Source of the DNA: Psychrobacter sp. Pi2-52
GTDB lineage: Bacteria > Pseudomonadota > Gammaproteobacteria > Pseudomonadales > Moraxellaceae
DNA length: 64,000 bases
Direction of reading: 5' to 3'
Assembly: GCF_904846705.1 (NCBI RefSeq)
Contig: NZ_CAJHBS010000002.1
Coordinates: 62,001-126,000 of the forward strand
Positions 38,972 through 48,620 of this stretch are shown in pieces. A model generated the notes under the pieces. It had not been told where the DNA came from, did no database searches, and saw only the letters and a program-made list of their open reading frames with translations. The first letter of the stretch is position 1. Every line of letters begins with the position of its first letter. Position numbers and translations under genes: made by a program.

Positions 38972-39826
38972 TTAGTTAGCGCCTACTGCTTGTGCCAATT
39001 CTGCTGCAGGCAAGTAGCCACCTACTTGTTGTCCTGTTTCGGTAAATACCGCAGGCGTACCGCGCACACCAAGTCTTGAGCCTAGAGCCATATGTTCTTG
39101 TACAGGGTTGGCACAGCTAGGGGCTTGTACATTGGCACCGATTTTTGCTTGATCCATTGCAGCTTTGCGATCCTGACTACACCAGATCGCTTCCATCTTT
39201 GGTACAGACTCTTGACTGCGTGGCCATGCCAGATAACGAACCTCGATACCGCGCGCATTGATATCATCCATTTCTGAATGTAGTTTGCGACAGTAGCCAC
39301 AGTCTGCGTCGGTAAAGGCATAAATAACGGCCTTGGTTTCGCCTTTTGCTGGATAAATCACCATGTCTTTTTTATCGACTGCTTTTAGCGCTTCTTGTGC
39401 TGTCGTAGCAACTAGGGCAGCACTGATATCAACTGGAGCGGCATCACCCACAGCGATGATCTGACCTTGAATAATATGCTTGCCAGCTTTATCAGTAAAG
39501 AAAGAAGGTAGACCTTCAGCGGTCACCCAATAAATACCATCCATATCTGTCGGTACAGCTGAAACGATAGTTTCCTCGATACCAGAGCTTTTTAGGTTTG
39601 CCTGTAACGCTTTCACCACGGTTGCATCATTACCAGCTGAAGGCTTAGTAGCAGTGGCATTTGTCTGTGCAGCGTTTACAACACTGGTATTGCTGGTTGC
39701 ATCAGCGGCATTGTTTGAGCAGCCAGCAGCGATACCAACTAACAGCGCACTCATCATAAAACGAGATAGAACGGTACGAGAAAGAGGATTACGCAAGGTG
39801 GTATTCTTGATAGTGGGGAACGGCAT
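38972..39826 (-). CDS. dsbC: DsbC-type disulfide isomerase, predicted lipoprotein
   Basis: Periplasmic disulfide isomerase kept reduced by DsbD. The thioredoxin fold has DADCGYCRKLH (CxxC) and, towards the end, RGTPAVFTETGQQVGGY with the cis-Pro. The second Cys pair (WCSQDR and PSCANP) matches the structural disulfide of DsbC. The N-terminus (about residues 1-38) is a signal peptide ending VGIAAGCSNN, a lipobox-like sequence, so the protein may be lipid-anchored, unlike soluble E. coli DsbC. A Thr/Ala-rich linker follows. AGGAA precedes the ATG. Confidence 0.9.
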   Translation of the reverse strand: MPFPTIKNTTLRNPLSRTVLSRFMMSALLVGIAAGCSNNAADATSNTSVVNAAQTNATATKPSAGNDATVVKALQANLKSSGIEETIVSAVPTDMDGIYWVTAEGLPSFFTDKAGKHIIQGQIIAVGDAAPVDISAALVATTAQEALKAVDKKDMVIYPAKGETKAVIYAFTDADCGYCRKLHSEMDDINARGIEVRYLAWPRSQESVPKMEAIWCSQDRKAAMDQAKIGANVQAPSCANPVQEHMALGSRLGVRGTPAVFTETGQQVGGYLPAAELAQAVGAN

Positions 39827-40229
39827 ACGGGTTTCCTATAGGCGTCGCGCCTAATCATGAGTTCGTTATAAAAACGCTATAAACTTTTCTATATAGTAAT
39901 GTGTCTTGGCAGTGTTTTAAAGGTCTAACATTGAAGAAGTTTTTATAACTTATTGATAATAAAAGATAGGTAATAACAGCCTTCATATTACCATATTTAC
40001 GCCAAATAATAGCAAAGGGAAGGCAGCCAAGAAGTAACAGTAGAGCCAACTTTGAAGAATGGCTATCAACATAAATTCAAAAAATAAGATACATTTGTGC
40101 TATGTAACATAGTTGCTTGAACTTGTAATCTAGGACTAATCGCATTGTTTCTATAAAAATCTATATAAAATGCGTGTATAAACTATTTGAGAACGACTTA
40201 CTTTAACAAATTTGCTTTAAGGAGCACAC
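39827..40229. other. Divergent intergenic region dsbC / DUF808 gene
   Basis: 403 AT-rich bases with no gene seen. AAGGAG at about 40218 is the ribosome-binding site of the plus-strand gene. TATAAA-like hexamers occur near 40152 and 40164 but lack a clear -35. Confidence 0.35.
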
Positions 40230-41171
40230 ATGGCAGGTGCCAGTTTATTAACCTTACTCGATGACATCAGCGTCTTAATGGATGATGTGAGCGTCATGAC
40301 CAAAGTCGCTGCCAAAAAAACCGCGGGCTTAGTTGGTGATGATTTAGCACTCAATGCCGAGCAGGTCACAGGGGTTAAGCCAAATCGTGAGCTCCCCGTC
40401 ATTTGGGCAGTTGCCAAAGGCTCTGCCGTAAACAAAGTGATTTTAGTACCAGCGGCACTATTGATCAGTTATTTTATACCGTGGTTAATTACTCCGCTAT
40501 TGATGATCGGAGGGTTATACCTGAGTTATGAAGGGGCTGAGAAGGTCATTCACAAGTTTTGGCCAAAGTTGTTGCCTCATGATGAAGAGCAAAATGCTCG
40601 TTTAAAAGCCAACGCAGATGAGTCGGTAGATTTGGTCGCGTTTGAAAAGGATAAAATCAAAGGTGCCATACGTACAGACTTTATCTTATCAGCTGAGATT
40701 ATTGTTATCTCTTTAGGCGCAATTACAGCAGCTGGTGGCGATATTGTCCAAAAAGGCATCGTACTTTCGATAGTGGCTGCTGTCGTGACCGTCGGTATTT
40801 ACGGCTTAGTTGCAGGCATCGTAAAGATCGATGATGCGGGTCTGCATTTGATTGAAAACTCACAAGCAGGTGATAGTAAGCGCAAGTTTGGCGAGTTTAT
40901 GCTTGCGGCTGCGCCAAAGCTTATGAAGTTTTTATCTATAGCGGGCACGATTGCGATGTTCTTGGTGGGCGGCGGTATTATCGTTCACGGTATCGGCTTT
41001 TTGCATCACAGTGTAGAAGACATTGCCCATCTTACTGGGGTATTTGAAGGGTTAACCGCGTCATTGTTAAATGGATTGGTCGGACTGATTGTTGGCGCTA
41101 TTGTGGTAGCTATTGTTACTACTATTGGCAAAATGCGTGGTAAAGATGACACAGCGTCTTCTGCACATTAA
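40230..41171 (+). CDS. DUF808 (YedI family) inner-membrane protein
   Basis: 313-aa polytopic membrane protein of the DUF808 family. The start MAGASLLTLLDDISVLMDDVS and KVAAKKTAGLVGDDLALNAEQV are family hallmarks, followed by about six hydrophobic segments with NKVILVPAALLISYF, YLSYEGAEKVIHK and the C-terminal GLVGLIVGAIVVAIV. Function is unknown. It has a strong AAGGAG ribosome-binding site, is a single gene and ends at a bidirectional terminator. Confidence 0.9.
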   Translation: MAGASLLTLLDDISVLMDDVSVMTKVAAKKTAGLVGDDLALNAEQVTGVKPNRELPVIWAVAKGSAVNKVILVPAALLISYFIPWLITPLLMIGGLYLSYEGAEKVIHKFWPKLLPHDEEQNARLKANADESVDLVAFEKDKIKGAIRTDFILSAEIIVISLGAITAAGGDIVQKGIVLSIVAAVVTVGIYGLVAGIVKIDDAGLHLIENSQAGDSKRKFGEFMLAAAPKLMKFLSIAGTIAMFLVGGGIIVHGIGFLHHSVEDIAHLTGVFEGLTASLLNGLVGLIVGAIVVAIVTTIGKMRGKDDTASSAH

Positions 41172-41233
41172 GCTTATTTGCTTTTTATTGTCTCTCGTTT
41201 GAATTAGCAAGTAAGTTTGACTGTATTAGAATA

Positions 41234-41269
41234 AAAAGCCCCAAAGCTACGAATAGCTTTGGGGCTTTT
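41234..41269. terminator. Strong bidirectional terminator DUF808 / rne
   Basis: A 16-bp perfect stem (AAAAGCCCCAAAGCTA / TAGCTTTGGGGCTTTT) with a 4-base loop lies between convergent genes. Confidence 0.92.
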
Positions 41270-41287
41270 ACATTTGAGCTTATGTAA

Positions 41288-44200
41288 CTAGCTATCGCTA
41301 TCTGTATCATCAGATGCGAGCTTTTCAGCCTGCGTCGGCTTCTTATGCTCCGTCTTAGGCTTACGACTGCGCGCCTTTGGTACTTTTGGCGTAGTCAGAT
41401 TAAACATACCGGTCTGTGGCAGCAATTGCTCAGCCACATTTTCGATCATGTTTTTATAGCTGGCTATGGTCGTCTTAGACTTAGCTGCTTGACTGTCTTC
41501 TTTGCTAGCCTCTTTAGTAGCTTCTACTACTACCGATTCAATCGTCTGTTCAGTCTCTGCAGCTATGTTTTCTGCAGCATCTTCTACCTCATTGACAGTT
41601 TGTTCTACAGGAGTTTCGACTTCTGCATCCTTAGCTTCTGACTGAGCACGCTCGACTTCTAGCAATTGCTCACTATCAGCACTGACGTTTTCTGTCTGTG
41701 TCTGATTGGCGAGGGCAGTTGCTTCAACGTCATGCGCATCGACTTCGCTATCGGTTTGCTCGACGGTAGCTTGTTCAGCAGGTATGCTCAATACAGCGGG
41801 TTCCTGATAATCAGGGTGCTGTCCGCGTGGATCATTGCTAGCGCGCTTAGTGATAGCACGTGGTTCAACGTCTGTCTTACCTTGTGCCGCTGCGAATTGA
41901 CTGACAGCTTTGGTCATCACTTCAAAGCGTGCGAGGTAGTCGGCAGCCAATGGTTGATAGCCATAGTTGCTAAAGTCAAAGCTCTGGCTAGCAGCATCAG
42001 AACTATTATTAGCATTCTGAGATTGCTCATTATGCAACGCAATAGTCGCGATAAAGCAGTTGATAATACCTTCTTCTGCTAAGCGCGTTTGAGCTTCTGG
42101 TAGCGTGGTACGAATAAACTCACCAACCGTACCACGTATTGCTGACACATTAGTAGCAGCTGGCTTGTCCGCTTGAGCGGCTTGCTTAGCAAGTACTACA
42201 CGTGGATCGTTACTCGCTTGACCAAATTTCTCAGCAGTCACGTAACGTGCGCCAAATAGTGCTTCATGGGTTAGCTCAAGTGCTGAGTTACTCACACTAC
42301 TTGTGCTTGCACTATTACTATCAGCCTGAGTATTTTGAGCTTCATCACTCTTACTCACATTTTCAGCAGTCTTGGTTTCCTGCTGTTTTGGAGCCTGAGT
42401 TTCTTTAGCTTCTTCTACGTCAGTAGTTACTGACGTTAGAGCTTCTGCTTTACTTTCGGTGTTACTCGTAGAAGGCGACTGTAATTCCGCCGTCACAGGT
42501 GCTTTATTTTCTTCAGCAGCCTGCTCATGCTTAGGAGCATCGTTTTGAACCTTAGCTTGTTCGGTAGATTCACGCTTATCGTCATTTACCTGATTAGCAT
42601 GGGTTTCCACCGTACTTTTTGCGTTATCATTTTTCTTAACAGCATTCGAAGCACTGGTGTTTTGCTTATCAGTGTTCTGCTCATTGCTACTATGCTTATC
42701 AGTAGGTTTTTGAGCAGCGGTTTCGTTTGAACGCTCATCTTTTGCTACGTTATTTGTTGCGCTTTGTTTCTCACTAGGCTGATTTTTAGCCTGTGTAGCT
42801 TTGCTATCATCTAAAGATAGATGAACCACTTCAGGCGCTTTTAGCTCAGTTGGCGCTTCATTGACCTGTAGCACGACCTCGTTAGGGTCCTGATTGCGAC
42901 GTGCACTATGTTGATTTTTGCTACTGGCAGCATCGTTGTTTCTAGCGTTCTGCTGTTTGCCCTGCTTAACGCTGTCAGCCGTTAGTGTCTCACCGCGCTC
43001 TAGCTTACCGCGTGAGCCGCGTTGGCTATGCGATTTACGCTTAGTCCGAGTTTGCTCATCTGCTTTAGAGCTGTTTTCGTTATCAGCATCACTGCGCTCG
43101 CTTGCGTTACGATTGCTGTTCTGTTGACTGCTATCTTGGCGGTTATTACGATTGCGATCGTTCGTGCGTCTGTTATCGTTCTGACGCTTGTCTTGCTGTC
43201 TTTGGTCTTGAGTATCAGACGATTTGTCATCAGCATTGTTTGAGCTAGTATTTTCTGAGCTACTGTTTACGTTGCCAGTATTCTCGTCAGCTGTCTCTTT
43301 TCTTTGACGCGGCTTAGAAGATCTAGACTTACGCGGCTTGCGTCTTCTTCTGTCTTCATTGCTGCTGTCGTCAGTATCGCTGTCATTGCGACGCGCCTGT
43401 TGACGATTAGCGTTGTTATCTGACTGTTGGCCGTCGTTTTTCTGACTGTTGCTTTGTTGAGTTGGCTGCTCGCCAGTTGCAGCGGCACTATTCAATGCAT
43501 TGCTATCAATTTGACCAAACGAGCCTAAGCTTTGCGCGCCAGTGTTTACTAGCGCTTCGATTGCTTCAGCGGCATCTCGACTACTGACACTAGGCGTCGT
43601 AGTGGCTTGCGGTGCTTGAGCAAATAGGTTTGATAACCACGCAACGGCTTTTGGTTGAGCAGTAGCTTCGACACTCTGTGTCTGCGGCGCTACTGGAGCG
43701 GCAACACTAGCAGTTTTATTAGCTTGCGGTGCATGTGCAAGCGACATGTCGTTGGTGTTTTTATGATTACGACGATCATTGCTATGATTTACCGTATCGT
43801 TCTGTGCTTGCGTGGCTGCATTCGGCTGAGTGTTTGAGCGGTTCTGCTTATCATCTGTATTTTTACGAGGCTGACGAGTAGGCTGTTGTTCAGGACGCTC
43901 TTTTTCAGCAGTCTGCCAGTCAACGTTGTAGCCAAGGTCACTGTGCTCTTGCTGCTGAGTGTCAGTGATACGTTCATAGCTCGATGGTGCAAAGCCATCA
44001 CGGTTGAAATGAAGCTTGAAATTTGGTGATTCTAAATGCGCGTGTGGCAAAATAGTGATACGCGTGCCACTGTCTTGCTCAAGGTAAACCAAGCTATCGC
44101 GCTTTTCATTTAATAAGAATGCTGCGATGTCTGTTGGGACTTCTGCTTGTACTTCACCTTGGCGTTCTTTAAGAGCGATTTGCTCAATTTGACGCATGAT

Positions 44201-45454
44201 AGATAGCGACAATGAACGCAAGTCACGAATCATACCGTTGCCGTGACAACGTGGGCAGATATAGCCTGTTGACTCTTCTAACGAAGGACGTAGACGCTGA
44301 CGGCTCATTTCCATTAGACCAAATTTAGAGATATCACCAAACTGAACGCGCGCACGGTCATATTTGGTCGCGTCGATTAGGCGTTTTTCTACTTCTTTTT
44401 GGTGCTTGCTGTCATTCATGTCAATAAAATCAATAACGATCAAACCACCCATATCACGCAAACGAAGCTGACGAGCAATCTCGTCAGCTGCTTCTAAGTT
44501 GGTATGGTAAGCGGTCTCAGCAACGTCTGAACCTTTGGTTGACTTAGCTGAGTTAATATCAATAGAGACCAGTGCTTCTGTTTGGTCAATAACGATTGAG
44601 CCACCTGATGGCAGACGAACTTCACGTTGATAAGCGGTTTCGATTTGCTTTTCGATATTAAAGCGCGAAAACATCGGCTCATAATCAGTATATTTGCGTA
44701 GCTTTTCAGCTTGTTTTGGCATTACCGCATCAATAAACCCAGCCGCTTCAATATAAGCATTTTCGTTATCAATCCAAATCTCAGCAATATCGTCACGCAA
44801 ATAATCGCGAACAGCACGTGTGACAACGCCCGCTTCTTGGTGAACCAAGCGCGGCGAAGGATATTTTTGGTTTTGTTCTTGAATGGCTTGCCAAATGTTA
44901 AGCAAGTGATTTAAATCGTGCTGCAAATCTTCTTGAGTTTTACCAATACCAGCAGTACGGATGATAACACTCATGCCCTTTGGTAAATCAAGGTTGCTCA
45001 GCATGCGTTTCATGTCTTCGCGCAGCTTGCCCGAGATTTGACGTGAGATACCACCGCCGCGAGGGTTGTTTGGCATTAATACTAGATAGCGACCAGCAAG
45101 AGACACATACGTCGATAGGGCAGCGCCTTTATTACCGCGCTCTTCTTTTTCGACTTGGACGATTAGCTCGTCGCCTTCTTTGATCAGCTTTTTGATGTTT
45201 TCGTCACGCGGGTTGCCGCTTAGGTATTCAGCAGAGATTTCACGAATTGGCAAAAATCCTTGGCGCTGAGAACCGTATTCGACGAATACTGCTTCGAGCG
45301 ATGGCTCGACACGGGTCACATGGCCTTTATAGATATTAGATTTTTTTTGCTCGCGAGTACGGTTTTCTAGGTCGAAATCGTACAGATGATTGCCTTTACA
45401 TAAGGCGACACGAATCTCTTCGTTTTGAGTGGCGTTGATCAAAATGCGTTTCAT
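41288..45454 (-). CDS. rne: Ribonuclease E
   Basis: Endoribonuclease and degradosome scaffold for mRNA decay and rRNA/tRNA maturation. The N-terminal catalytic half has the S1 domain (about residues 35-120), the catalytic Asp motifs VSIDINSAKST and GLIVIDFIDM, and the zinc-link YICPRCHGNGMIRD. From about residue 500 the chain is low complexity, rich in Gln, Asn, Ser, Arg, Lys and Glu/Ala. This tail, about 890 residues, is much longer than that of E. coli RNase E (1061 aa in total). An ordered island near residues 1085-1210 (TTLPEAQTRLAEEGIINCFI) interrupts it, and a basic motif (VPKARSRKPKTEHK) ends it. The divergent rluC beyond the spacer is a conserved arrangement. Confidence 0.96.
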   Translation of the reverse strand: MKRILINATQNEEIRVALCKGNHLYDFDLENRTREQKKSNIYKGHVTRVEPSLEAVFVEYGSQRQGFLPIREISAEYLSGNPRDENIKKLIKEGDELIVQVEKEERGNKGAALSTYVSLAGRYLVLMPNNPRGGGISRQISGKLREDMKRMLSNLDLPKGMSVIIRTAGIGKTQEDLQHDLNHLLNIWQAIQEQNQKYPSPRLVHQEAGVVTRAVRDYLRDDIAEIWIDNENAYIEAAGFIDAVMPKQAEKLRKYTDYEPMFSRFNIEKQIETAYQREVRLPSGGSIVIDQTEALVSIDINSAKSTKGSDVAETAYHTNLEAADEIARQLRLRDMGGLIVIDFIDMNDSKHQKEVEKRLIDATKYDRARVQFGDISKFGLMEMSRQRLRPSLEESTGYICPRCHGNGMIRDLRSLSLSIMRQIEQIALKERQGEVQAEVPTDIAAFLLNEKRDSLVYLEQDSGTRITILPHAHLESPNFKLHFNRDGFAPSSYERITDTQQQEHSDLGYNVDWQTAEKERPEQQPTRQPRKNTDDKQNRSNTQPNAATQAQNDTVNHSNDRRNHKNTNDMSLAHAPQANKTASVAAPVAPQTQSVEATAQPKAVAWLSNLFAQAPQATTTPSVSSRDAAEAIEALVNTGAQSLGSFGQIDSNALNSAAATGEQPTQQSNSQKNDGQQSDNNANRQQARRNDSDTDDSSNEDRRRRKPRKSRSSKPRQRKETADENTGNVNSSSENTSSNNADDKSSDTQDQRQQDKRQNDNRRTNDRNRNNRQDSSQQNSNRNASERSDADNENSSKADEQTRTKRKSHSQRGSRGKLERGETLTADSVKQGKQQNARNNDAASSKNQHSARRNQDPNEVVLQVNEAPTELKAPEVVHLSLDDSKATQAKNQPSEKQSATNNVAKDERSNETAAQKPTDKHSSNEQNTDKQNTSASNAVKKNDNAKSTVETHANQVNDDKRESTEQAKVQNDAPKHEQAAEENKAPVTAELQSPSTSNTESKAEALTSVTTDVEEAKETQAPKQQETKTAENVSKSDEAQNTQADSNSASTSSVSNSALELTHEALFGARYVTAEKFGQASNDPRVVLAKQAAQADKPAATNVSAIRGTVGEFIRTTLPEAQTRLAEEGIINCFIATIALHNEQSQNANNSSDAASQSFDFSNYGYQPLAADYLARFEVMTKAVSQFAAAQGKTDVEPRAITKRASNDPRGQHPDYQEPAVLSIPAEQATVEQTDSEVDAHDVEATALANQTQTENVSADSEQLLEVERAQSEAKDAEVETPVEQTVNEVEDAAENIAAETEQTIESVVVEATKEASKEDSQAAKSKTTIASYKNMIENVAEQLLPQTGMFNLTTPKVPKARSRKPKTEHKKPTQAEKLASDDTDSDS

Positions 45455-46629
45455 ATTTGTATCCTATGAGTACGCATAACAACGATAAGACAGTCTTTAG
45501 GACATAGTGGCAAGTGTGGCTAATATTGTGATTAGCGTGTGTAGATGTTCATTAACGGTAGAACGTAAATCGTGGGTTTCATAAAGCACATGGGCTTTTT
45601 CAATGGCTTCTTTTTTTACCTGAAGTAATGAGCGGCGCTCACGTTAATATCAGTAATATAGGGTGTAAGGCTATGGTACTTATACTTTATCATCAGTAAA
45701 CTTGGTACATATATGATTGGGTCAGCGAGTCAAAGCGCTCTTATTTTCAGTACGTTCTATTGGTAGTGATTTCAGCGCACGTTGTAAGCGTGGGCGAGGG
45801 TCAGTTACATCTCTAAAAAATACTGATATTAAAAAGGCGTGGTGCTGTTGCCATTCATCCATCAAAGTCTAACAATAATATCGCGGTCATGATTGCTACT
45901 ATATAGTGGCGTCATTCAGCGGTTGTTTGTTCAGGCGAAGCAATTGGTTACTCTTTGTTTATCGTTCTTTGTCTAACGTCAATAATATCTTGGGTGTCTC
46001 AAGGTTAGGTGTCGCAGCTTTTGTTATCAGCGGGGCGTACTTGGCAAACAGAGTAATGGACCAGCTTGTCAGCGTGGTATCGTATTTACATTGTTATCGT
46101 CATCTGTTTGACCACCAATACTTAGGCAGCTATCGATATACTTTTCGATCCTAACGCTAAGCTACCCATACTTGCTCAACTATGCTGGCATAAAGAACCA
46201 TCAGATAAATAGTCATTAAATAATGATTGGTTATCGATTACGGTCGTTGTCATGCAATTGGTGAGTCAGTGTTGTGTTGTAATCGGTTAATAAGCTGATT
46301 TATTATCAGCGTTATTAACGCGAAGGTATTTAGTGTCACTATTTATTTTATGGTACCGAATAACATTCAGTACAGTATTTTTAATTTGTAGGGCTATATT
46401 TGGTAAGTAATACCTCTAAATAAATAACGCGCCCTAAAATCAGATGAAACGTGTCAGGTCAGCAGGATAAATAGCGTCAACCTCTTTACTGGCAAGTAGT
46501 GGAAAACTAACAAGCAATAAAATGGTGGTCAACTATTTGTAACAACAATGATTATTGCTGTCGCCTCTGCTTAATTGTCGCTCAACATGCTAAACTATAG
46601 CAAATCTTTGTGTAAATACCTAACTAAAA
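45455..46629. other. Long intergenic region rne/rluC
   Basis: 1175 bases. The rne-proximal part should contain the rne promoter and leader; rne leaders are autoregulatory in E. coli, though I recognise no matching hairpin. The minus strand carries short coding-like fragments (45497-45643 and 45722-45862, listed separately). The 82-codon frame at 45906-46154 does not look like a protein. Nothing else is recognised. Confidence 0.5.
45497..45890 (-). pseudogene. Possible decayed coding sequence in the rne/rluC gap
   Basis: Three stretches on the minus strand read like protein but are separated by stops and frame changes. At about 45890-45855 is MTAILLLDFDG then a stop, resembling a HAD motif I. 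At 45862-45722 is MDEWQQHHAFLISVFFRDVT... (46 codons). At 45643-45497 is RERRSLLQVKKEAIEKAHVL... (48 codons, no start, ending LATLATMS). They could be pieces of one inactivated gene. Chance open frames are the alternative; I could not assign a family. Confidence 0.25.
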
Positions 46630-47655
46630 ATGACAAACTCAAAAATGACTGACGACGCTACTACCCATGAAGCCCCTGCTATTTTTAATAGCAAAACACG
46701 CCCACAAAGCGCTGACGATGAGATTAGCAACTTCGGTAAGGTGAACTACCTCGAAGTAACGCGCCATCAACATGACCAGCGTTTGGATAACTTTTTGTTA
46801 AACCGTCTAAAAGGTTTGCCAAAATCACATATCTATAAAATGATTCGCTCAGATGAGATACGCGTCAATAATAAGCGCTGTAAAGCACACGATAGAGTGC
46901 AGCGTGAAGATGTGGTACGTATCGCCCCTGTAGAGCTAGCAACGCGTGAAAAACCAATTATTAGTACCGAATTTGCCAAAAGCTTGCTGGCTCGTGTGGT
47001 CTATGAAGATGACGGTTTGTTAGTGCTAAACAAGCCCTCTGGTATCGCTGTGCATGGCGGTAGCGGCTTGGACTTTGGGGTTATCGAAGCGATGCGTGAA
47101 GTGACGGGTAAAAAATACCTAGAGCTAATCCATCGCATTGATAAAGACACATCAGGGCTACTGATGATTTCCAAAAAACGCTCAACGCTCAAAGTATTGC
47201 AGCAGCATTTGGTAGACAAGACCATTCAAAAGCACTATCTATGTCTTGCCAAAGGTCAACCTGCGCTTAATGAGCATCGTATCAATGCGCCATTGCTACG
47301 TTATACACTTGCCAGTGGTGAGCGCCGAGTAAAAGTAGATAGCCAAGATCCACAAGCGAAAGAAAGCCAGACTGATATCATTGTCCATGATCGCTTTATG
47401 ATTAATAGTCAGCCAGTCAGCTTAATTGAAGCCAAGCCATTGACGGGTCGCACTCATCAAATCCGTGTGCATTTGGCACATATCGGTCATGCCATTTTGG
47501 GTGATGACAAATATAACGTCCATGATAAATCAGGTGTCCATCGTCTGTGTCTACATGCATGGCGCTTAGATATTCCAGGCTACAAGACCATTACTGCGCC
47601 ATTGCCAGACGATATGGCAGATTGGCTACCAGAAGCAACGAAACTACCTGAATAG
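46630..47655 (+). CDS. rluC: 23S rRNA pseudouridine synthase RluC
   Basis: Converts specific uridines of 23S rRNA helix regions (955, 2504 and 2580 in E. coli) to pseudouridine. An N-terminal S4 RNA-binding domain (HDQRLDNFLLNRLKGLPKSHIYKMIR) precedes the RluA-type catalytic domain with LIHRIDKDTSGLLMI, which carries the catalytic Asp, and TGRTHQIRVHLAHIGHAILGD. At 341 aa it is slightly longer than E. coli RluC because of an N-terminal polar extension; ATG 46645 is an alternative start. It is divergent from rne, as in enterobacteria. Confidence 0.93.
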   Translation: MTNSKMTDDATTHEAPAIFNSKTRPQSADDEISNFGKVNYLEVTRHQHDQRLDNFLLNRLKGLPKSHIYKMIRSDEIRVNNKRCKAHDRVQREDVVRIAPVELATREKPIISTEFAKSLLARVVYEDDGLLVLNKPSGIAVHGGSGLDFGVIEAMREVTGKKYLELIHRIDKDTSGLLMISKKRSTLKVLQQHLVDKTIQKHYLCLAKGQPALNEHRINAPLLRYTLASGERRVKVDSQDPQAKESQTDIIVHDRFMINSQPVSLIEAKPLTGRTHQIRVHLAHIGHAILGDDKYNVHDKSGVHRLCLHAWRLDIPGYKTITAPLPDDMADWLPEATKLPE

Positions 47656-47700
47656 TTTTTCAGAATAAATTTTTAAGCCCAACTATTTTTGTATTTCCCT

Positions 47701-47746
47701 AAACGTCACGATATCTTATTTTTGCGAATAAGCCACCGTGACGTTT
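47701..47746. repeat. Two-level hairpin between rluC and the HAD gene
   Basis: Outer perfect arms AAACGTCACG (47701-47710) and CGTGACGTTT (47737-47746) enclose inner arms CTTATT / AATAAG (47715-47720, 47727-47732). Only four T follow, so it is at best a weak terminator. Confidence 0.65.
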
Positions 47747-47788
47747 TAGTATCTGCTATTTATTATTGATATTCATTAAGGTGACTCC

Positions 47789-48496
47789 ATGACCAAACCA
47801 GCTACAATTTCAGAAAGCATCATAAATACTCAACCATCAGCAGAACACAATCTGTCTGATAAGACGTTGATTATTTTTGATTGGGACGGCACCCTAATGG
47901 ATTCAATCGGCCTGATTGTTGATTCTATGCATGTAGCTGGCGAAGCACACGGGTTTAAAACGACTGATAAAGCCGTAAAAGATATCATTGGTCTGAGTTT
48001 AATGAATGGGATTAAGATTTTATATCCGCAGGCAAACGATGCGCAGTTGCTTGAGATTCAGCAAACCTATGCAGAGTACTATATTGCCAATAGTCACAGT
48101 ACGCCGCTATTTGAGCTGATAGAGCATATGTTGCAAACTTTGCAGCAGCAAGGCAAAACGCTCGCCGTAGCAACTGGTAAAAAAAGAAAAGGGCTAGATC
48201 GTGTACTAGATGCCTCAGATAGCCATGATTATTTTGCGATTACGCGTTGTGCTGATGAGTCAGGCTCAAAACCTGATCCGCAGATGTTGACCGATATCTT
48301 GGATTATACGCAGCAGCAGGTTTCTGATGCTGTGTTTATCGGCGACAGTATCTATGACATTCAAATGGCAACAGCATTGGGCATGACCAGTATAGCGGTG
48401 AACTATGGTACGGCAACGAGTGCAGAGCTTGCTGCACAAAATCCAACCTATCAAGTTGATACTCCACAAGCGCTAGTAGACTTGTTATGCGGGTAG
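47789..48496 (+). CDS. HAD-superfamily phosphatase (phosphoglycolate phosphatase-like)
   Basis: Haloacid dehalogenase-type hydrolase of the Gph/PGMB-like class. Motif I is IIFDWDGTLMDS with the nucleophilic Asp, motif II VATGKKRKGLDR, motif III around SGSKPDPQML (Lys), and motif IV FIGDSIYDIQMA. A helical cap lies between motifs I and II. AAGGTGA precedes the ATG. A HAD phosphatase directly after rluC is common in pseudomonads and their relatives. The substrate is not evident. A bidirectional terminator follows. Confidence 0.88.
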   Translation: MTKPATISESIINTQPSAEHNLSDKTLIIFDWDGTLMDSIGLIVDSMHVAGEAHGFKTTDKAVKDIIGLSLMNGIKILYPQANDAQLLEIQQTYAEYYIANSHSTPLFELIEHMLQTLQQQGKTLAVATGKKRKGLDRVLDASDSHDYFAITRCADESGSKPDPQMLTDILDYTQQQVSDAVFIGDSIYDIQMATALGMTSIAVNYGTATSAELAAQNPTYQVDTPQALVDLLCG

Positions 48497-48565
48497 AGCT
48501 ACTTTTATCATTCTCGTTGTTTTTATAGTATACCGATAATAATAATGAGTGAATAAACAGGGAAT

Positions 48566-48603
48566 AAAAAAGGGTTTATCGTAATAGCGATAAACCCTTT
48601 TTT
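48566..48603. terminator. Bidirectional terminator HAD gene / engB
   Basis: A 16-bp stem (AAAAAAGGGTTTATCG / CGATAAACCCTTTTTT) with a 6-base loop between convergent genes. Confidence 0.9.
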
Positions 48604-48620
48604 GCTAAAGACAACGATAT

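Noticed and set aside
41345..43243. Several plus-strand open frames opposite the rne tail
   Set aside because: They arise from low-complexity codons of the RNase E tail read antisense and resemble no protein family.
42500..44000. Tandem repeat array or CRISPR in the rne 3' half
   Set aside because: The repetition is at the amino-acid composition level only; there are no regular repeat units or spacers.
45906..46154. 82-codon plus-strand frame in the rne/rluC gap
   Set aside because: No family resemblance, no ribosome-binding site and unlikely composition. I consider the region non-coding or decayed.
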